Shown: piece after piece, positions 24,732-35,589 of the stretch
How the letters are laid out: every line of letters begins with the position of its first letter
How positions within the stretch are numbered: the first letter of the stretch is position 1
Origin: Oscarella lobularis
Taxonomy: Eukaryota > Porifera > Homoscleromorpha > Homosclerophorida > Oscarellidae
Length of the DNA: 64,000 nucleotides
Direction: 5' to 3'
NCBI RefSeq assembly: GCF_947507565.1
Contig: NC_089175.1
Coordinates: forward strand, 1,911,733-1,975,732
Position numbers and translations under genes: made by a program
Notes under the pieces: generated by a model
The model's input: only the letters and a program-made list of their open reading frames with translations
Told to the model about the DNA's origin: nothing
The model's database searches: none

Positions 24732-25841
24732 AGAAGAATGCGTGCGCGCAGATTTTTGTCTATTCGTCTATTGTTGTTGGAGTCAGTTTGTTCGCAGTGT
24801 TTTGTCTGTCTGTGGTGTTTCGTTTCGTTCTCCGTGGTTCTAGTATTACCTGAGTATTACACGTGCATCTACCTAGCGCGCGTTAATCGTCCGTATCTGC
24901 TTCTTGCTCGGGAAATGCGGAGACGAATCGGCGCTCTTTCGGCTTTATGGCATTAATAAGACTCGAGGCGACTTATTCTAGATTTCGAGTGTGGCTAAAC
25001 CGAAGCAATTGGCGATGTGTGGCTGTGGGAAGGGTTCAACGTCATGTCACATCTAGAACCGAAATAGATCCAGATCAATCGTAAGAATTGTCAAAAGACT
25101 CGTACAGAAATTACGAGCACGCAGTTTTTGGTCGAAAAACGTTTCTGTCGTTGATCTTTTTCTCTGGGATCTGTTTTGCACCCTTCTTGAGAGTGAGAGC
25201 ACAAGAGATCAGCGACCAAAAGAGATCAGCTTATTCTAACCAAAAGATGTTATTCATTGCGGTGTGCAGTACACATGTCAAAGAAACCTAATTAGTTGGC
25301 ATCGTTTTATCTTCTTCTAAAAATTAACACGCCTTCACAATAGATGAACGCAAATGTGCTTGACAATGAATAACGCAATGGACTACTGTAGAAAAGACTA
25401 TGACAAAAAAACATCTCGGGTGTGTTCGTAATGTATTGCGTCGCTGATCTCTTTTGTTCCATGCTGAAGGCGAGTGCCGAACAGACTAGGGAGCAAAAAT
25501 ATCAATTAATTAAAGGAAAAGCTTTTGATTAGAAGCGTGCTTGTAATTTCAGTATGAATCGATTGATGGGGGTGTCATCAACGTTTTGGTAGAGCGCGCT
25601 ACGCCAAACGTCATTGATTGGTATTGCTTCTGATCTCCACGAAGACTACACGCGTGGAGGGTCAGCTGACCTTGGCTGTTATGATATGGAAAAAACAGTG
25701 TACTGCGCAGGCTCACATCATGACGTCATTCAAGTTTGAACCAATCACGTTGCTTCGACGCCTAAGTAAGGAAACGCTCTGGGCGTGCCGTCTCACTTGC
25801 AATCCGAAGCTCGTCGAGAGAGAAAAGCGACGTGATCGAGG
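24732..25841. other. Intergenic B-C
   Basis: About 1.1 kb without a supported gene. It contains a short direct repeat of gagatcagcgaccaaaagagatcagc type near 25206-25230 and a further gctgatctcttttg near 25443. CCAAT motifs occur in both orientations upstream of gene C (around 25615 and 25740). I see no ORF with coding character. Confidence 0.5.
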
Positions 25842-28800
25842 ATGGCGGGGGAAAGAGCTCTTCATTTCTTCTCTTTATTGGCACTTGTTGCCGCTCACAT
25901 GCACGATCCGTGTCCCGGTAAGATTACGGAAATAGTCCATGCAGTCGTCTTGTTCATCTTCCTTTCTTTGCAAATGCATCGTAGATGCGACTTGTCCCGG
26001 CTGCCCCAAATTCATCGAGGTGAGAAAGACTTAAAACGGAGCGGGACCTACCATGCGAGGGCGTAGTCTCATTCGCTAGAGGAATGGTTTAGAGCTACTT
26101 TAGCCTCCCTTTCTCGGAAGAAAGGGTCAGAGTCCAGCCCTTTCCGTGGGGGAAAGAATCTGGTATCAGGGCCATTCGATACTGGTCCTCCCCACGCAGT
26201 GCAGTGCCGCCCAATCAGGGACCGATGTTGTAATTAGATGACTCTAGCTTACGCACACGTCGCTGTCACCGGAGACAATAAAAACGTTTTCGTTGCGCCC
26301 CCTCCCTGCTAGAATTACGCACGTAACCACGGGAGCTATCACATTGCAGTCAGGCGCATATTAGTTTGCACTCGACGACTCCGCCTATTTCTTTTGGAAA
26401 CGGCGACGTATTTTAGCAGAGCCGTGTTTCTGATTTTTCTCCCCCGCTTAGGGCGGAGAACCTGTTGTCCTATTTCGAGACGGTGTCTCGGTCATCGACG
26501 GCGATCACAACCAGCTTCACAAGATGGAGGTTTGACGTCGTTTTTCATGGATAGATAATGCGGCACGCGTATCGTTTGCAGATGGCCGAATTCTATATCG
26601 ACGACATAGGCGAGTACATGGACGCCGACTTCGTCTCTCTCTGGGCAAACGTAACGGGAACCAACATAACGCAGCACTATTATCCCAGTGAAGGAAGTAA
26701 GAAGACCGACATAATATTAGGGCTGCCTTTCTGGACAAACTCTCTCTCCAGCGTGGATTGGCTAACTATTATTTATTGTTTTACAGAGTTGGTTCTAATG
26801 GGTTTGGACGACGCCTACAAGTACGACCAGGCAAGTCGTCCCGTATCGTGGCCCGCCCTCTTCGGCTAAATTAATTAACCGTGTCAGGTTATTGCAACGA
26901 TTGCTTTCAGCAGCACGGCACCCACTCCTTCATCTGACACTCGACTGTGCGTTTGCTATCGCTCTAACCGAGTCGAAGGCTTCTTCTATTCTTTTTGTTT
27001 GCTTTGTAGCATTGCGTTCAGCATTTTTGACGGAAACTTCTGGAGTCCCGAATACGTGACCAGAGTCCGGGTTGTCTTTGTCAACAATCATCCGCCGACT
27101 ATAGACGTGGTTGCTAACAACGAGGTAACGAATTTGTCTTATTAGGGTTTTGCTCGCTTCATTTGATCGTTTATTTACAAAGACGTACATGGAGCACGGC
27201 GATCCAATCGACGTGTTTTCCAGCGTTACCGTCAATGACTTGGATCACCCTGACCAATTTCTAATGGAAGAAGCCATGGTAATGAAGAGAGCTGGAAAAA
27301 TGTCTGTCTTACTAATTCGCTTTCTTTTGAATGCAGATTTGGGTTTATGGCGATTATAGCGGTCCGTGTTTTGGTGAACAGCTCATCACTGTCAATCTTG
27401 GTTCATATGCCGGCATGGTCACACTGCTTTCTGATAACCCCGCTCCAATGATTCATTTGAGTGGAAGCGCGAGCATTTCCGTATATCAGCACATCATTCA
27501 AACAGCGACGTTTCATTCTGTTGGCCCGGAACCGCCTCGTGGTACAGTGACGATCAAAGTGAAGATCAACGATGGCAACTTCACGAGCGAGGCAAATGCT
27601 ACGTTGCACATTAAAACTATCAACGATAGTCCACCACGAGTGCGTGTTGGCAATGAGGCACTTTACACTGACGTTTACTTAATCTTTTTTTAGATTGAAG
27701 GAATACCGCTGAGTGAACCCGTTTTCATCCCCGACGAAGACCCAGTTTTAGTCACCAACATGATCGATTTAGAAGATTGCGACGACAACGAGTAGGAGAC
27801 GAAATGTGGGAACGCCGATTATATATGAAGTTATGTTGTTTTCTACAGTGTACACATGTGGACAAGAGTCGAGGCCAGTATCACCATTCGGACGCCAGAT
27901 TTCGTAGACGAATTTCTCGTACGACCATCGTAGCGCGTCAGCAGTAAGAACTAACACGTTTCTATATTATAGGAAGTCAATACCGGTTCGTTTGTTGACT
28001 CTATTGCCAAAAGCAACGAGTCTACCCAGCAGCACGTTATATTGGTTCCCAGAGATGGACGACTCTACGCTCCTATCGCAGACTTTGAAGGAGTGCTACG
28101 CACTTTGACATACGATAACAGAAACGAGAACATCAGCTGTCCAGTGAGACGTATCATAAAGCTCAAGGCTTATGATGGAGTGTAAGACAAAGCCTTTCGC
28201 TATAGACGCGCAGAACGCGCGCACGCATTGTGTGACTCGTGTTTCGCAGAAATATGACGGAAAAAGACGTGCCGGTCGTCATCGAACCCAATAATCAATT
28301 CAGACCCGTCCTCTCCATCAGTGAAACGGGCCATTCGTTTACAGAGGACGGACCGCCTGTACACCTTCTGTTCCAAGCTCGAGTGTCAGACAGGGATATG
28401 ATATGCGATACCCTCGTAATGCAGGGAGCACAAGTGAATGTGACAGCTCCTGATGGAGCAGACGACGGAATACTATTGAGTCTGGTACAGATGAACGCTT
28501 CATAGAATAACGACGGATGTGACGTTCTCTTATGCAGGATGACACCGGCATAACGATGGCCAGTAGAATGGCCAATGGAGATGGAACGGAAACCATCGAA
28601 CTAACGGGCAATGTCGATGCTCATGTCTACGCTGTAAATTTGTCTTACAAATTTACCACTAGGAGAATACTAACTGTTTAATTTTAGGCTGCGATTCAAT
28701 CAATACGTTATCAAAATACTTTGAACGAACCTACGTTGAGCGACCGCTATATCTGGGTAAAAAACGCGCTTGTGCGTCGTCTCTGATTTACTCGTAGCAC

Positions 28801-31800
28801 GTCTGTGTAGATAAGCGTGTTTGATGGAGAATTCTACAGTGTTCCGCAAATGATAACCGTCGCTTTAACTAGTCGCAACGATCAGCCGCCAGTGCTCAAT
28901 TCACCTCATATGGTCTACAATTTCACCGAGAACGGTCCTCCAGTTCCGTTTGACAGCATTCATTTGACGGACGCCGATTCGAACGAGGAGCACCAAAAAG
29001 CAAATTTAGTTGAAGTGTGGATTGCGGATCAGCTCAATGCACCGGACGAGGTTCTTTTCTCAAATTGCTTGTCTTGTGTTTGTGTTGCGGCGTTACGATT
29101 TTTATTTATAGCACCTCTACGTGGAAATGAACACCACTGTTCTGCCTGATGGTATTACGGTCACGAGAATTTCTCCGTCTCGCGTGGAAATTGACGGGCC
29201 TAACGATGGTGACCTTCTTTCAAAGTTCAACCAAGTCTTGCAGACGCTGTCTTACATGAACAACAACCCCGAGCCAGGACCTGGGCGTCGCAGAATTCTC
29301 TTTAGAGTATGATGACCAGATGGCAAATCGTACCTTTTGTTTTTGAAAATTATATAGATTACGAGCAACGCTATTCCACCTGCTAACGATGTGACAGAGA
29401 CGATCTACGTTGACGTTTTCGGGGTGAATGACAGTCCGACGTTGCTTGACGTCTCAGCACCAGTCAACTATACCGAAAGATCGCCACCTATTCGACTGGC
29501 TCCTTATGCTATGTGGATGGACGATGACTTGCAGCCGATTGATGTTCCAATTTATCATTTGGAAATAACCGTTTTGGGAAATGAAACAGGTACGTGCAGA
29601 TCTCTATTTCGTTGTTTTCAAACTGCTTTACTCGAATTTCAGGCGCTATTATTGATTGTCCTGGTTGTCAAGCTTGCAATAACGTCTCGGTAGTAAATCT
29701 ATCACCGCAAACAATTGATGCAGTTCCTACGAATTGCTCTTGGTCCGCGGCAGAGGTCGCCGCATTTGCTCGTAACGTGACCTTTGTCATCCATCGTCGT
29801 GAACCGCCTAAAATAGCAGATGAAGTTCGCGTCATGTTCAAACTTACGGATAGAGATGGACTCGTTGGAATTTCTTACGCAACGGTCACAGTCATTCATA
29901 TCTGCGATCCAGGACGACTGTATCTGAACGCGACCGACATGTCGACGACGGCGGTGGCCGTTTTTGACGAATTCAGTCCAGAAACGTATGTTAATCTGGT
30001 GGAAGGGCCCGTCATGATTCGAAACAATGACAGTGAAATCATCACAGAAATCGAAGTCATTATCACACATAATTACGATCAAGGCAACGATCAACTGAGA
30101 GTAGATGGCGATGGCGTGACCGCCGTGAACTTTGGAATGGGTTTGCGGATCACCGGCATGTTTACACTCACGAAAGCCGAGAATATCATAACGTGGATTC
30201 AATTTCGCAATACTTACGAATGCCGCGAAGTTGATCCGCGTACGGTGACGATTCGTCTTCTCGACGATTGCGGCGCATGGACAAATTTTGGGACGGTGAC
30301 GATTAACATTCGTCGCAACAACGATCCGCCTATCGTTTTTCCTCGATCGGGATCGAGGCAGTCCATTCGACACACGTACGTTGTGGAAGGTGTCGCCAAT
30401 ACGAATCCGTCTTCCTTGCACGTCTTTCCCTATTTCGAAGTGGACGACTGCGACGGACCGATACAAGGACATTTGGCGCAAATCAACGTTACCATCATGG
30501 ACGCGCCCGATTTTCCCGACGAAAGAATCTATTTCAATGAAACTGTAATAAACATGACCGGACTGCATTACAAAGAGGTCGAAGTCGATGAACACGTCGT
30601 TCGTTATGTCATCTACCATTCGAACGGCACCGCTCCGATTATGTATTTTAAGATGTTGATTCGCAGTCTCTATTACATTAACGAAGCCGAATGTCCGTAC
30701 GAAGTGATGAGAAAGATTATCGTGACTGTGAGCGACGGTGAAGATACGGGAGAAGGAATGGCTATCATCTACTATCAGCGAAATCCGGTTGGACCAACAC
30801 TATCTTTGAATGAAAGGTATGCAGATCAGGTTATCTTGTTTTAATCCCTCTTTGAATGATTCAAATTATTTTAGCATTATAGTGAAATATTCTGGAGGTG
30901 GTGACATTAGTTTGTTGGATCGTTCAGATTTTGGTCTGATAGCAGGAGACGTTCACTTTATGCACAAGGCTCAAATAACGATTACAAATGCAATTCAAAG
31001 CTCCGTTTCAGACAATTTTAACGATCTCGTCCTTATTGATCCTGATGACGTAGCCTGGGTGACTTCACAAGGTATTACGATATCTCCAGATCGAAATGGT
31101 CCCGAGCTCATACTTGAATACGACGGTCCTGTATCAAACATCGAAGCCGCTGATTTCGAGGCCATTCTTCGCAAAGTGAAATTCGATTCATTCGATACGC
31201 AGAAGAATTGCGACCGTCGCATCACCGTCGTCGTGTGGGACTCACCGTTGAAGCGGATGAGTAACGTGATAACGGTACAGGTAGTTGTCGGCAACGGCGA
31301 TGAAGACCCGAGGTGCCCATTCAATCCTACCACCGAATCGCCAACCACAGCAAAACCGACGACTCCCGAAGCGACAACGGAAGCTCCGACGACTCTAGAA
31401 ACGACAACGGAAGCTCCGACGACTCCAGAAGCTCCGACGACTCCAGAAGCTCCGACGACTCCAGAAGCGACAACAGCAGCTCCGACGACTCCAGAAGCTC
31501 CGACGACTCCCGAAGCGACAACAGCAGCGCCGACCACACCGACAGAATTCGTTTTTCGTTTAGACACAACGGCACCTTCAACGACCGAGACTCCGACAAC
31601 TCCCGACGTGACAACGAAAACTCCGACAACTCTCGACGTGACAACGGCAGCTCCGACCAATGGATCAGCTACTATGATTGACGTTACAATGCCTGACACT
31701 ACGGGCATGACTTCCTGCGGTTCAGTTAGTCCTCTTACAACTCAAGCTAAAGTGGACAGTCTGGCAGCTGGATCGTGTCAGGTTGTAACTGGAGATCTCG

Positions 31801-32822
31801 TGATTTCTTGCGACCGTTCGGTCGAGGATTGCTTCAACAATTTTAACCTCACGTATCTTACAAATATACAGGTGTGGCATGCTTTTGTTTATGCACTTTG
31901 CGACCAATTTTCTCTTGGGTTTTAGATTATCACGGGAGCGCTGATAATCGAGGACAATCGTCTGAAGTACTTGACCGGCCTCGAGAACGTCAAGAGTTTC
32001 AGATCGCTGAAAATTACCGACAACACGGAATTGATGACGACCAGTCACCTGAGAATGAACACGAATGCCGAGTATCTACTCAAAAACGTAGAAAGTGTCA
32101 CTGTGGTGAATCAGCAGAGGCTCGACGACGTGGACGGTCTCAAAGGAATCATGACAGTCACTGGTACGAGGCTAAGAGCGCGAGCACGCCGTAAGAGTTT
32201 GTACATTGTCTCTCTGTAGGTGACGTCGAGATAAAGGGGCTGCAAGACTTGGACACCGCAGGACTAGGATCTTTGAAGAGTATTGGCGGAAGTTTCAAAC
32301 TTGAGGCTATGCCTGTAACTTCTTTGAGTTCGCTCAGTAGTCTCATGACCGTCGGAGGGTCGATAACAATTCTCAACATTGATTCGTTGTCCAGTTTGGA
32401 AGGACTCGGTGCTGTCACCAGCGTGGGCTCCATTCGCATCCAAAATAACAACGTAGGCTGTTCTCGTGTAAATGATACTTGGATGTACAACTTGTTCGTT
32501 ATTTAGGACTTGGTGAATTTTGACGGTGGGCTCGGTTCTTTGGTGACCGTCACAGGAACAGCTGATTTCAATTCATTTTCTGTGGTGGTGTATGGAAACG
32601 AGAGGCTAGAGGATACGTCCGGGTTTCCTCTCAGCCTCACCGCCGTTACAGGGGGCGTAATAATTCAAGCCAATCCGGAACTGTGCGGTCAAATTGTGAC
32701 TTTGTCATTCTGGGATGGCGTAAGTTTTTCCACTACTTCAAATTAAATGTCTCATTTGATTTCTTTAGATTGGCATTGCTTCACCTACCATCAAAGAAAA
32801 CAACCAGAATTGCCCGCCGTAA
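25842..32822 (+). CDS. Gene C: large secreted cadherin-like / receptor-L-domain protein, paralogue 3
   Basis: Third tandem copy. ATG 25842 starts a signal peptide (MAGERALHFFSLLALVAAHMH). The Cys-rich N-terminus is shortened to DPCPGDATCPGCPKFIE instead of the fuller furin-like pattern of A and B. The first module (HNQLHKMEMAEFYIDDIGEY, ANVTGTNITQHYYP) and the next (FSIFDGNFWSPEYVT) match B at the protein level but not in introns. From the exon at about 27337 (IWVYGDYSGPCFGEQLITVN) to about 32750, coding and intron sequence is nearly identical to B. A longer Thr/Pro linker (31330-31668) has an inserted EFVFRLDTTAPS segment. The L-domain-like end contains CQVVTGDLVISC and LTGLENVKSFRSLKI. The last exon ends IKENNQNCPP before TAA at 32820-32822 and differs from B. 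Role unknown; an extracellular adhesive or recognition function is inferred from the domains. Confidence 0.82.
26075..26248. other. Structured intronic segment in gene C with serial hairpins
   Basis: The intron after the Cys-rich exon is about 410 nt, much longer than most others in the cluster. It holds a set of hairpins: a perfect 8-bp stem ccctttct/agaaaggg with loop CGGA (26107-26126), then a stem ctttcc/ggaaag inside ccag/ctgg (26134-26163), then gtatc/gatac (26163-26182). Complementary heptamers gctagag (26075-26081) and ctctagc (26242-26248) could close the whole segment. It resembles no snRNA, tRNA or SRP RNA that I know. It could be an intron-encoded non-coding RNA or a small foldback element. 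Confidence 0.4.
28634..28656 (+). other. Hairpin at the 5' splice site of a gene C intron
   Basis: This is the gene C copy of the donor-site hairpin: gtaaatttgt, loop ctt, acaaatttac. The two stems are identical between B and C, and only the loop base changed. Confidence 0.7.
31330..31668 (+). repeat. Thr/Pro/Glu minisatellite linker of gene C
   Basis: Tandem TTPEATTEAP and shorter TPEAP units are arranged differently from gene B. A non-repeat island (EFVFRLDTTAPS) lies inside the array, which points to independent expansion and contraction after the duplication. Confidence 0.9.
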
Positions 32823-33326
32823 AAGAAGAATGCGTGCTGCGCACTTTTTTTGTTTGTCTATTTGTCTTTTGTTGTTGGAGCCAGTCTCGTTCGTAGTGTT
32901 TTTGTCCGTTCTCTCATATATCTGTGGTTCTACTGTACGTTGACGATAGCGTGCTAGGCTGTGTGATCATAGATGTGAAGCAGCTATGTGAAGCTGGTGT
33001 TATAGCGCGTCGAGTCAGTACACTGGGCTGCGAGCATTTTCTCGGCATTTATCTAATTTAATTGGATTTATACCAAAAAATTTTTTGGTATTTCTTTAGT
33101 CGATGGCCTTCTTCTATAAGAAAGAATTTTGGAAGTGCACGCTTTGTCTGTCTTGTTTCAGAGATTGTACCAGAGATTAATTGAGGGGAGGATCTTTTTT
33201 CACCACAACATTTTTTCGACAATGTTAGCGTGCGCTAAGCCTTCGTCATGGTTTGTTTCTTTCGTCGTTTCTCCTTCTAACTACAGCTCTTTTCTTGCCT
33301 AGTCTGCTCTGTTCGACTTTCAGAGC
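32823..33326. other. Intergenic region after gene C
   Basis: About 500 bp, AT-rich, without a supported gene. It includes a perfect 20-bp palindrome at 33071-33090. Confidence 0.5.
33071..33090. repeat. Perfect 20-bp AT-rich palindrome
   Basis: The sequence taccaaaaaattttttggta is identical to its reverse complement and lies in the intergenic region between gene C and the small-peptide candidate. Its function is unknown; it could be a protein-binding site or a cruciform/foldback remnant. Confidence 0.9.
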
Positions 33327-33688
33327 ATGCTCGTTGTCGTTCTACTGCTCATCTGCACGTGCACCTACGTCCATGGAGTCGCTCCATCGCTTCTCGATCG
33401 ACACAAGACTGGGTAGACCAAATTCACCCTTCAATGTACAAATTGGTACTTATCAAGGCACTTTAGACTACTAGGAACGTTTTGGAAGTGCGCGAGAATA
33501 GGTTAGTGTAGAGAACGGACTTGTAGATCTAATTAATTATTTATTTTGTTTTGTTTTAGGAGAACGGCTCAGTCCTTACGTAGGTATATGCTGTGCTCTA
33601 ATGGCTGTCAACATACTCTTTTTTCAAGCAAATTGATTACTCACTCTGTGGCATAGTAGTACCAGTGCATGATAAAAGCATTAGGTGA
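33327..33688 (+). CDS. Candidate small secreted peptide (about 58 aa, four exons)
   Basis: No recognised family. ATG 33327 opens a strong signal peptide ([20 protein letters not shown]). Four exons join in frame through GT-AG introns of 54, 58 and 73 nt: 33327-33412, 33467-33501, 33560-33583 and 33657-33688. The predicted mature part is short and basic. It contains [18 protein letters not shown] and ends in PVHDKSIR before TGA at 33686-33688. The signal peptide, standard intron sizes and exact phase matching argue for a gene. The tiny exons and the lack of a homologue argue for caution. It lies between the secreted-protein cluster and XRCC4. An alternative is a decayed first exon of another secreted gene. 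Confidence 0.4.
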
Positions 33689-33798
33689 AATGCAGCGCTT
33701 TTGGAAATCTAAATACGCTACGTAAAAGTCTCAATTTGCTCAAATTACATATTTACGCACACTAGTATTTGACGTCACTTTTTACTATTGATATCACC

Positions 33799-35498
33799 AT
33801 GTCTCAACACAAAATTCTCTCCGACTTCGTTGCTGGTTCGAAAGGGCGTTATTTTGCTCTAACCAGCTGGAGCGACGACAACAAAACCGGGATCGATCTT
33901 ACATTGAGCGACGGAGCCGATGCCTACGAAACAAACCGTAAGGGGCCCCCCTTTTAGGTTCGAACCCACGTGCCTCGCTTTTCGAACGAATTTTCTCGTC
34001 AAGTCTCCGCCAGCGAAATCAAAACGCTCGCCGCCGAGGCGAGCATGACTCAAAGCGAGTTCTTCCGCACGCTCATCGACGCGCTCACGTCGAACAAACG
34101 CGAGAAACGCGATGAATTCGCGTTCGAAATAAAAACGGAACGCGATCGCCTTCAGGCACGATTTCCGCTTCTTTTCGACGCAGTAGTATCACATTGTTTG
34201 CTTTAGTTGACAGTAAAGAAAGTCCTACAACCGGACACGATCAAGGTCTTCGACTCTTTGCGCTTCCCTCTCGGCTCTGGCTTCTCCTAAGGCCAATTCC
34301 TTTGCTTCGCGACTCTAGTTCGACTTGGGTACGTTGACGCTAAGTCGTTTCGATTCGAAAGAGACTATCGCCGCGATTCTACGCTACTGTGTCGAAGAAT
34401 TGAAGGAAGCGAGGGTACTTGGCAATATCGATTAATTAATTAAAATCGTATATTTTTTGAAAATTTGGCAGGTTTCTGTTGCGCGCGCTACGTCCGAAGC
34501 GTCGCGATTGTCGGCGGAAAGAAACGAAGCACTGAAGGTTGGAAAACATTTTTTTAGTTTTTTCTAATTGGTTTTTTTTTCAGAGTTTCGAAAAGGCTGT
34601 TGAGTCAAAAGAATCTTTAGAAATGGATTTGTATTCTAAGGTTGCTAAGCAGATATCTTTACCTACGGTCCGGTCCACTCATTCTTAGTCTTTTTAGTTC
34701 AAACTTCTTCTCAATGCCAAAAAGGCAAAGATACGAGAATTGAAAGAACGCGGTATAGGAAAAAACCCCCTATTGTTTTAGTTAGATTATTAGTGTTTTC
34801 ATATGCCAGGTGGTATGCATCCCTGTGTTTGCCTTTGATATATCTAATTTCCTCTTGAAGTTGCTCCTGCGGCAACTCCCGAGCTACAACAGGAAGCAGC
34901 AGCAGAAGAAGAAGAAGAAGAGGAAAGGGAATTAGATCAAGAAACCGACGAGTTAGTGCTAATAAACTCGCGTAATTATCATTATAAAGACTTTGGTTTT
35001 GAAGTCCTGATTCGGGATCAGAAGAGAAAGAACAGGTATTCCGAATACAATTTATTGCCTCTGCTACATTGCTTTGTTGTGTCTCAGCCTCGCAAATCAG
35101 CTGAAAATCGATTCTCTCTGCCGGGCGCAACCCAACTCCTTGGAGAGGACTCTGACCAAGAAGAAAAGTCGGCCGATCCACTCCCCAAAAAGTTGCAATA
35201 TAGGCATGTGATAAGTATTGATTTCTAGAAGCTGCTTTATAGGAGGAAAACGAGGAAGGCAGCCGCCGCTAGCATGCCAAAGCCTACGACGGTAAAACGT
35301 GTTACGCGTACAACGTCATCAGCATCGGCATCGTCTACTGCAAGCACAGGGTAAGATAACATTACAAGATAAATGTTATTATGTACTAATTAGATCATTT
35401 ATTATTTTAGCAGCGGCAGCAGCCAGACGAGGAAGAAGGCTAAGCAAGTTGAAGAGGCCGAATCACTAGAAGCTGAAGATTTGATGGATTGCATTTGA
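33799..35498 (+). CDS. XRCC4: DNA repair protein XRCC4
   Basis: XRCC4 is the DNA ligase IV partner in non-homologous end joining. ATG 33799 gives MSQHKILSDFVAG. The globular head contains YFALTSWSDDNKTG, LTLSDGADAYETN, then LSASEIKTLAAEASM and TLTLSRFDSKETIAAILRYC. The coiled-coil stalk carries the family hallmark LYSKFKLLLNAKKAKIRELK, matching human LYKRFILVLNEKKTKIRSL. Acidic and basic tail exons follow. The protein ends EAEDLMDCI, like the human terminus, before TGA at 35496-35498. The first intron (about 33938-34002) starts at the gtaagg after ETN. Choosing its far acceptor (gtcaag) restores frame and homology. One intron near 34157 appears to use a GC donor, so that junction is uncertain. 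Confidence 0.87.
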
Positions 35499-35589
35499 AA
35501 AATTGCGGCATCGTTATTTTTTAATTAGTTTAGTGGGGATTCTTCTACCATAACTAGACTCTTGTTAGCTTGACAGCCATCTGTTTGGC

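Noticed and set aside
26060-26260. U1/U4-type snRNA in the long gene C intron
   Set aside because: The hairpins do not match the conserved 5' end, Sm site or stem order of any spliceosomal RNA I know.
29702-30619. Long minus-strand open frame (305 codons) opposite gene C, with counterparts opposite B and A
   Set aside because: It mirrors a long coding exon on the plus strand with the same conservation. It has no domain or start context and arises from codon bias in the sense frame.
33938-33957. A 20-nt micro-intron in XRCC4 ending at the first ttttag
   Set aside because: It is far shorter than any other intron here and breaks the frame. The acceptor at gtcaag about 65 nt from the donor restores frame and XRCC4 similarity.
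33955-33972. tRNA B-box-like gttcgaaccc
   Set aside because: There is no acceptor stem or A box around it. It lies within the first XRCC4 intron and looks like chance.
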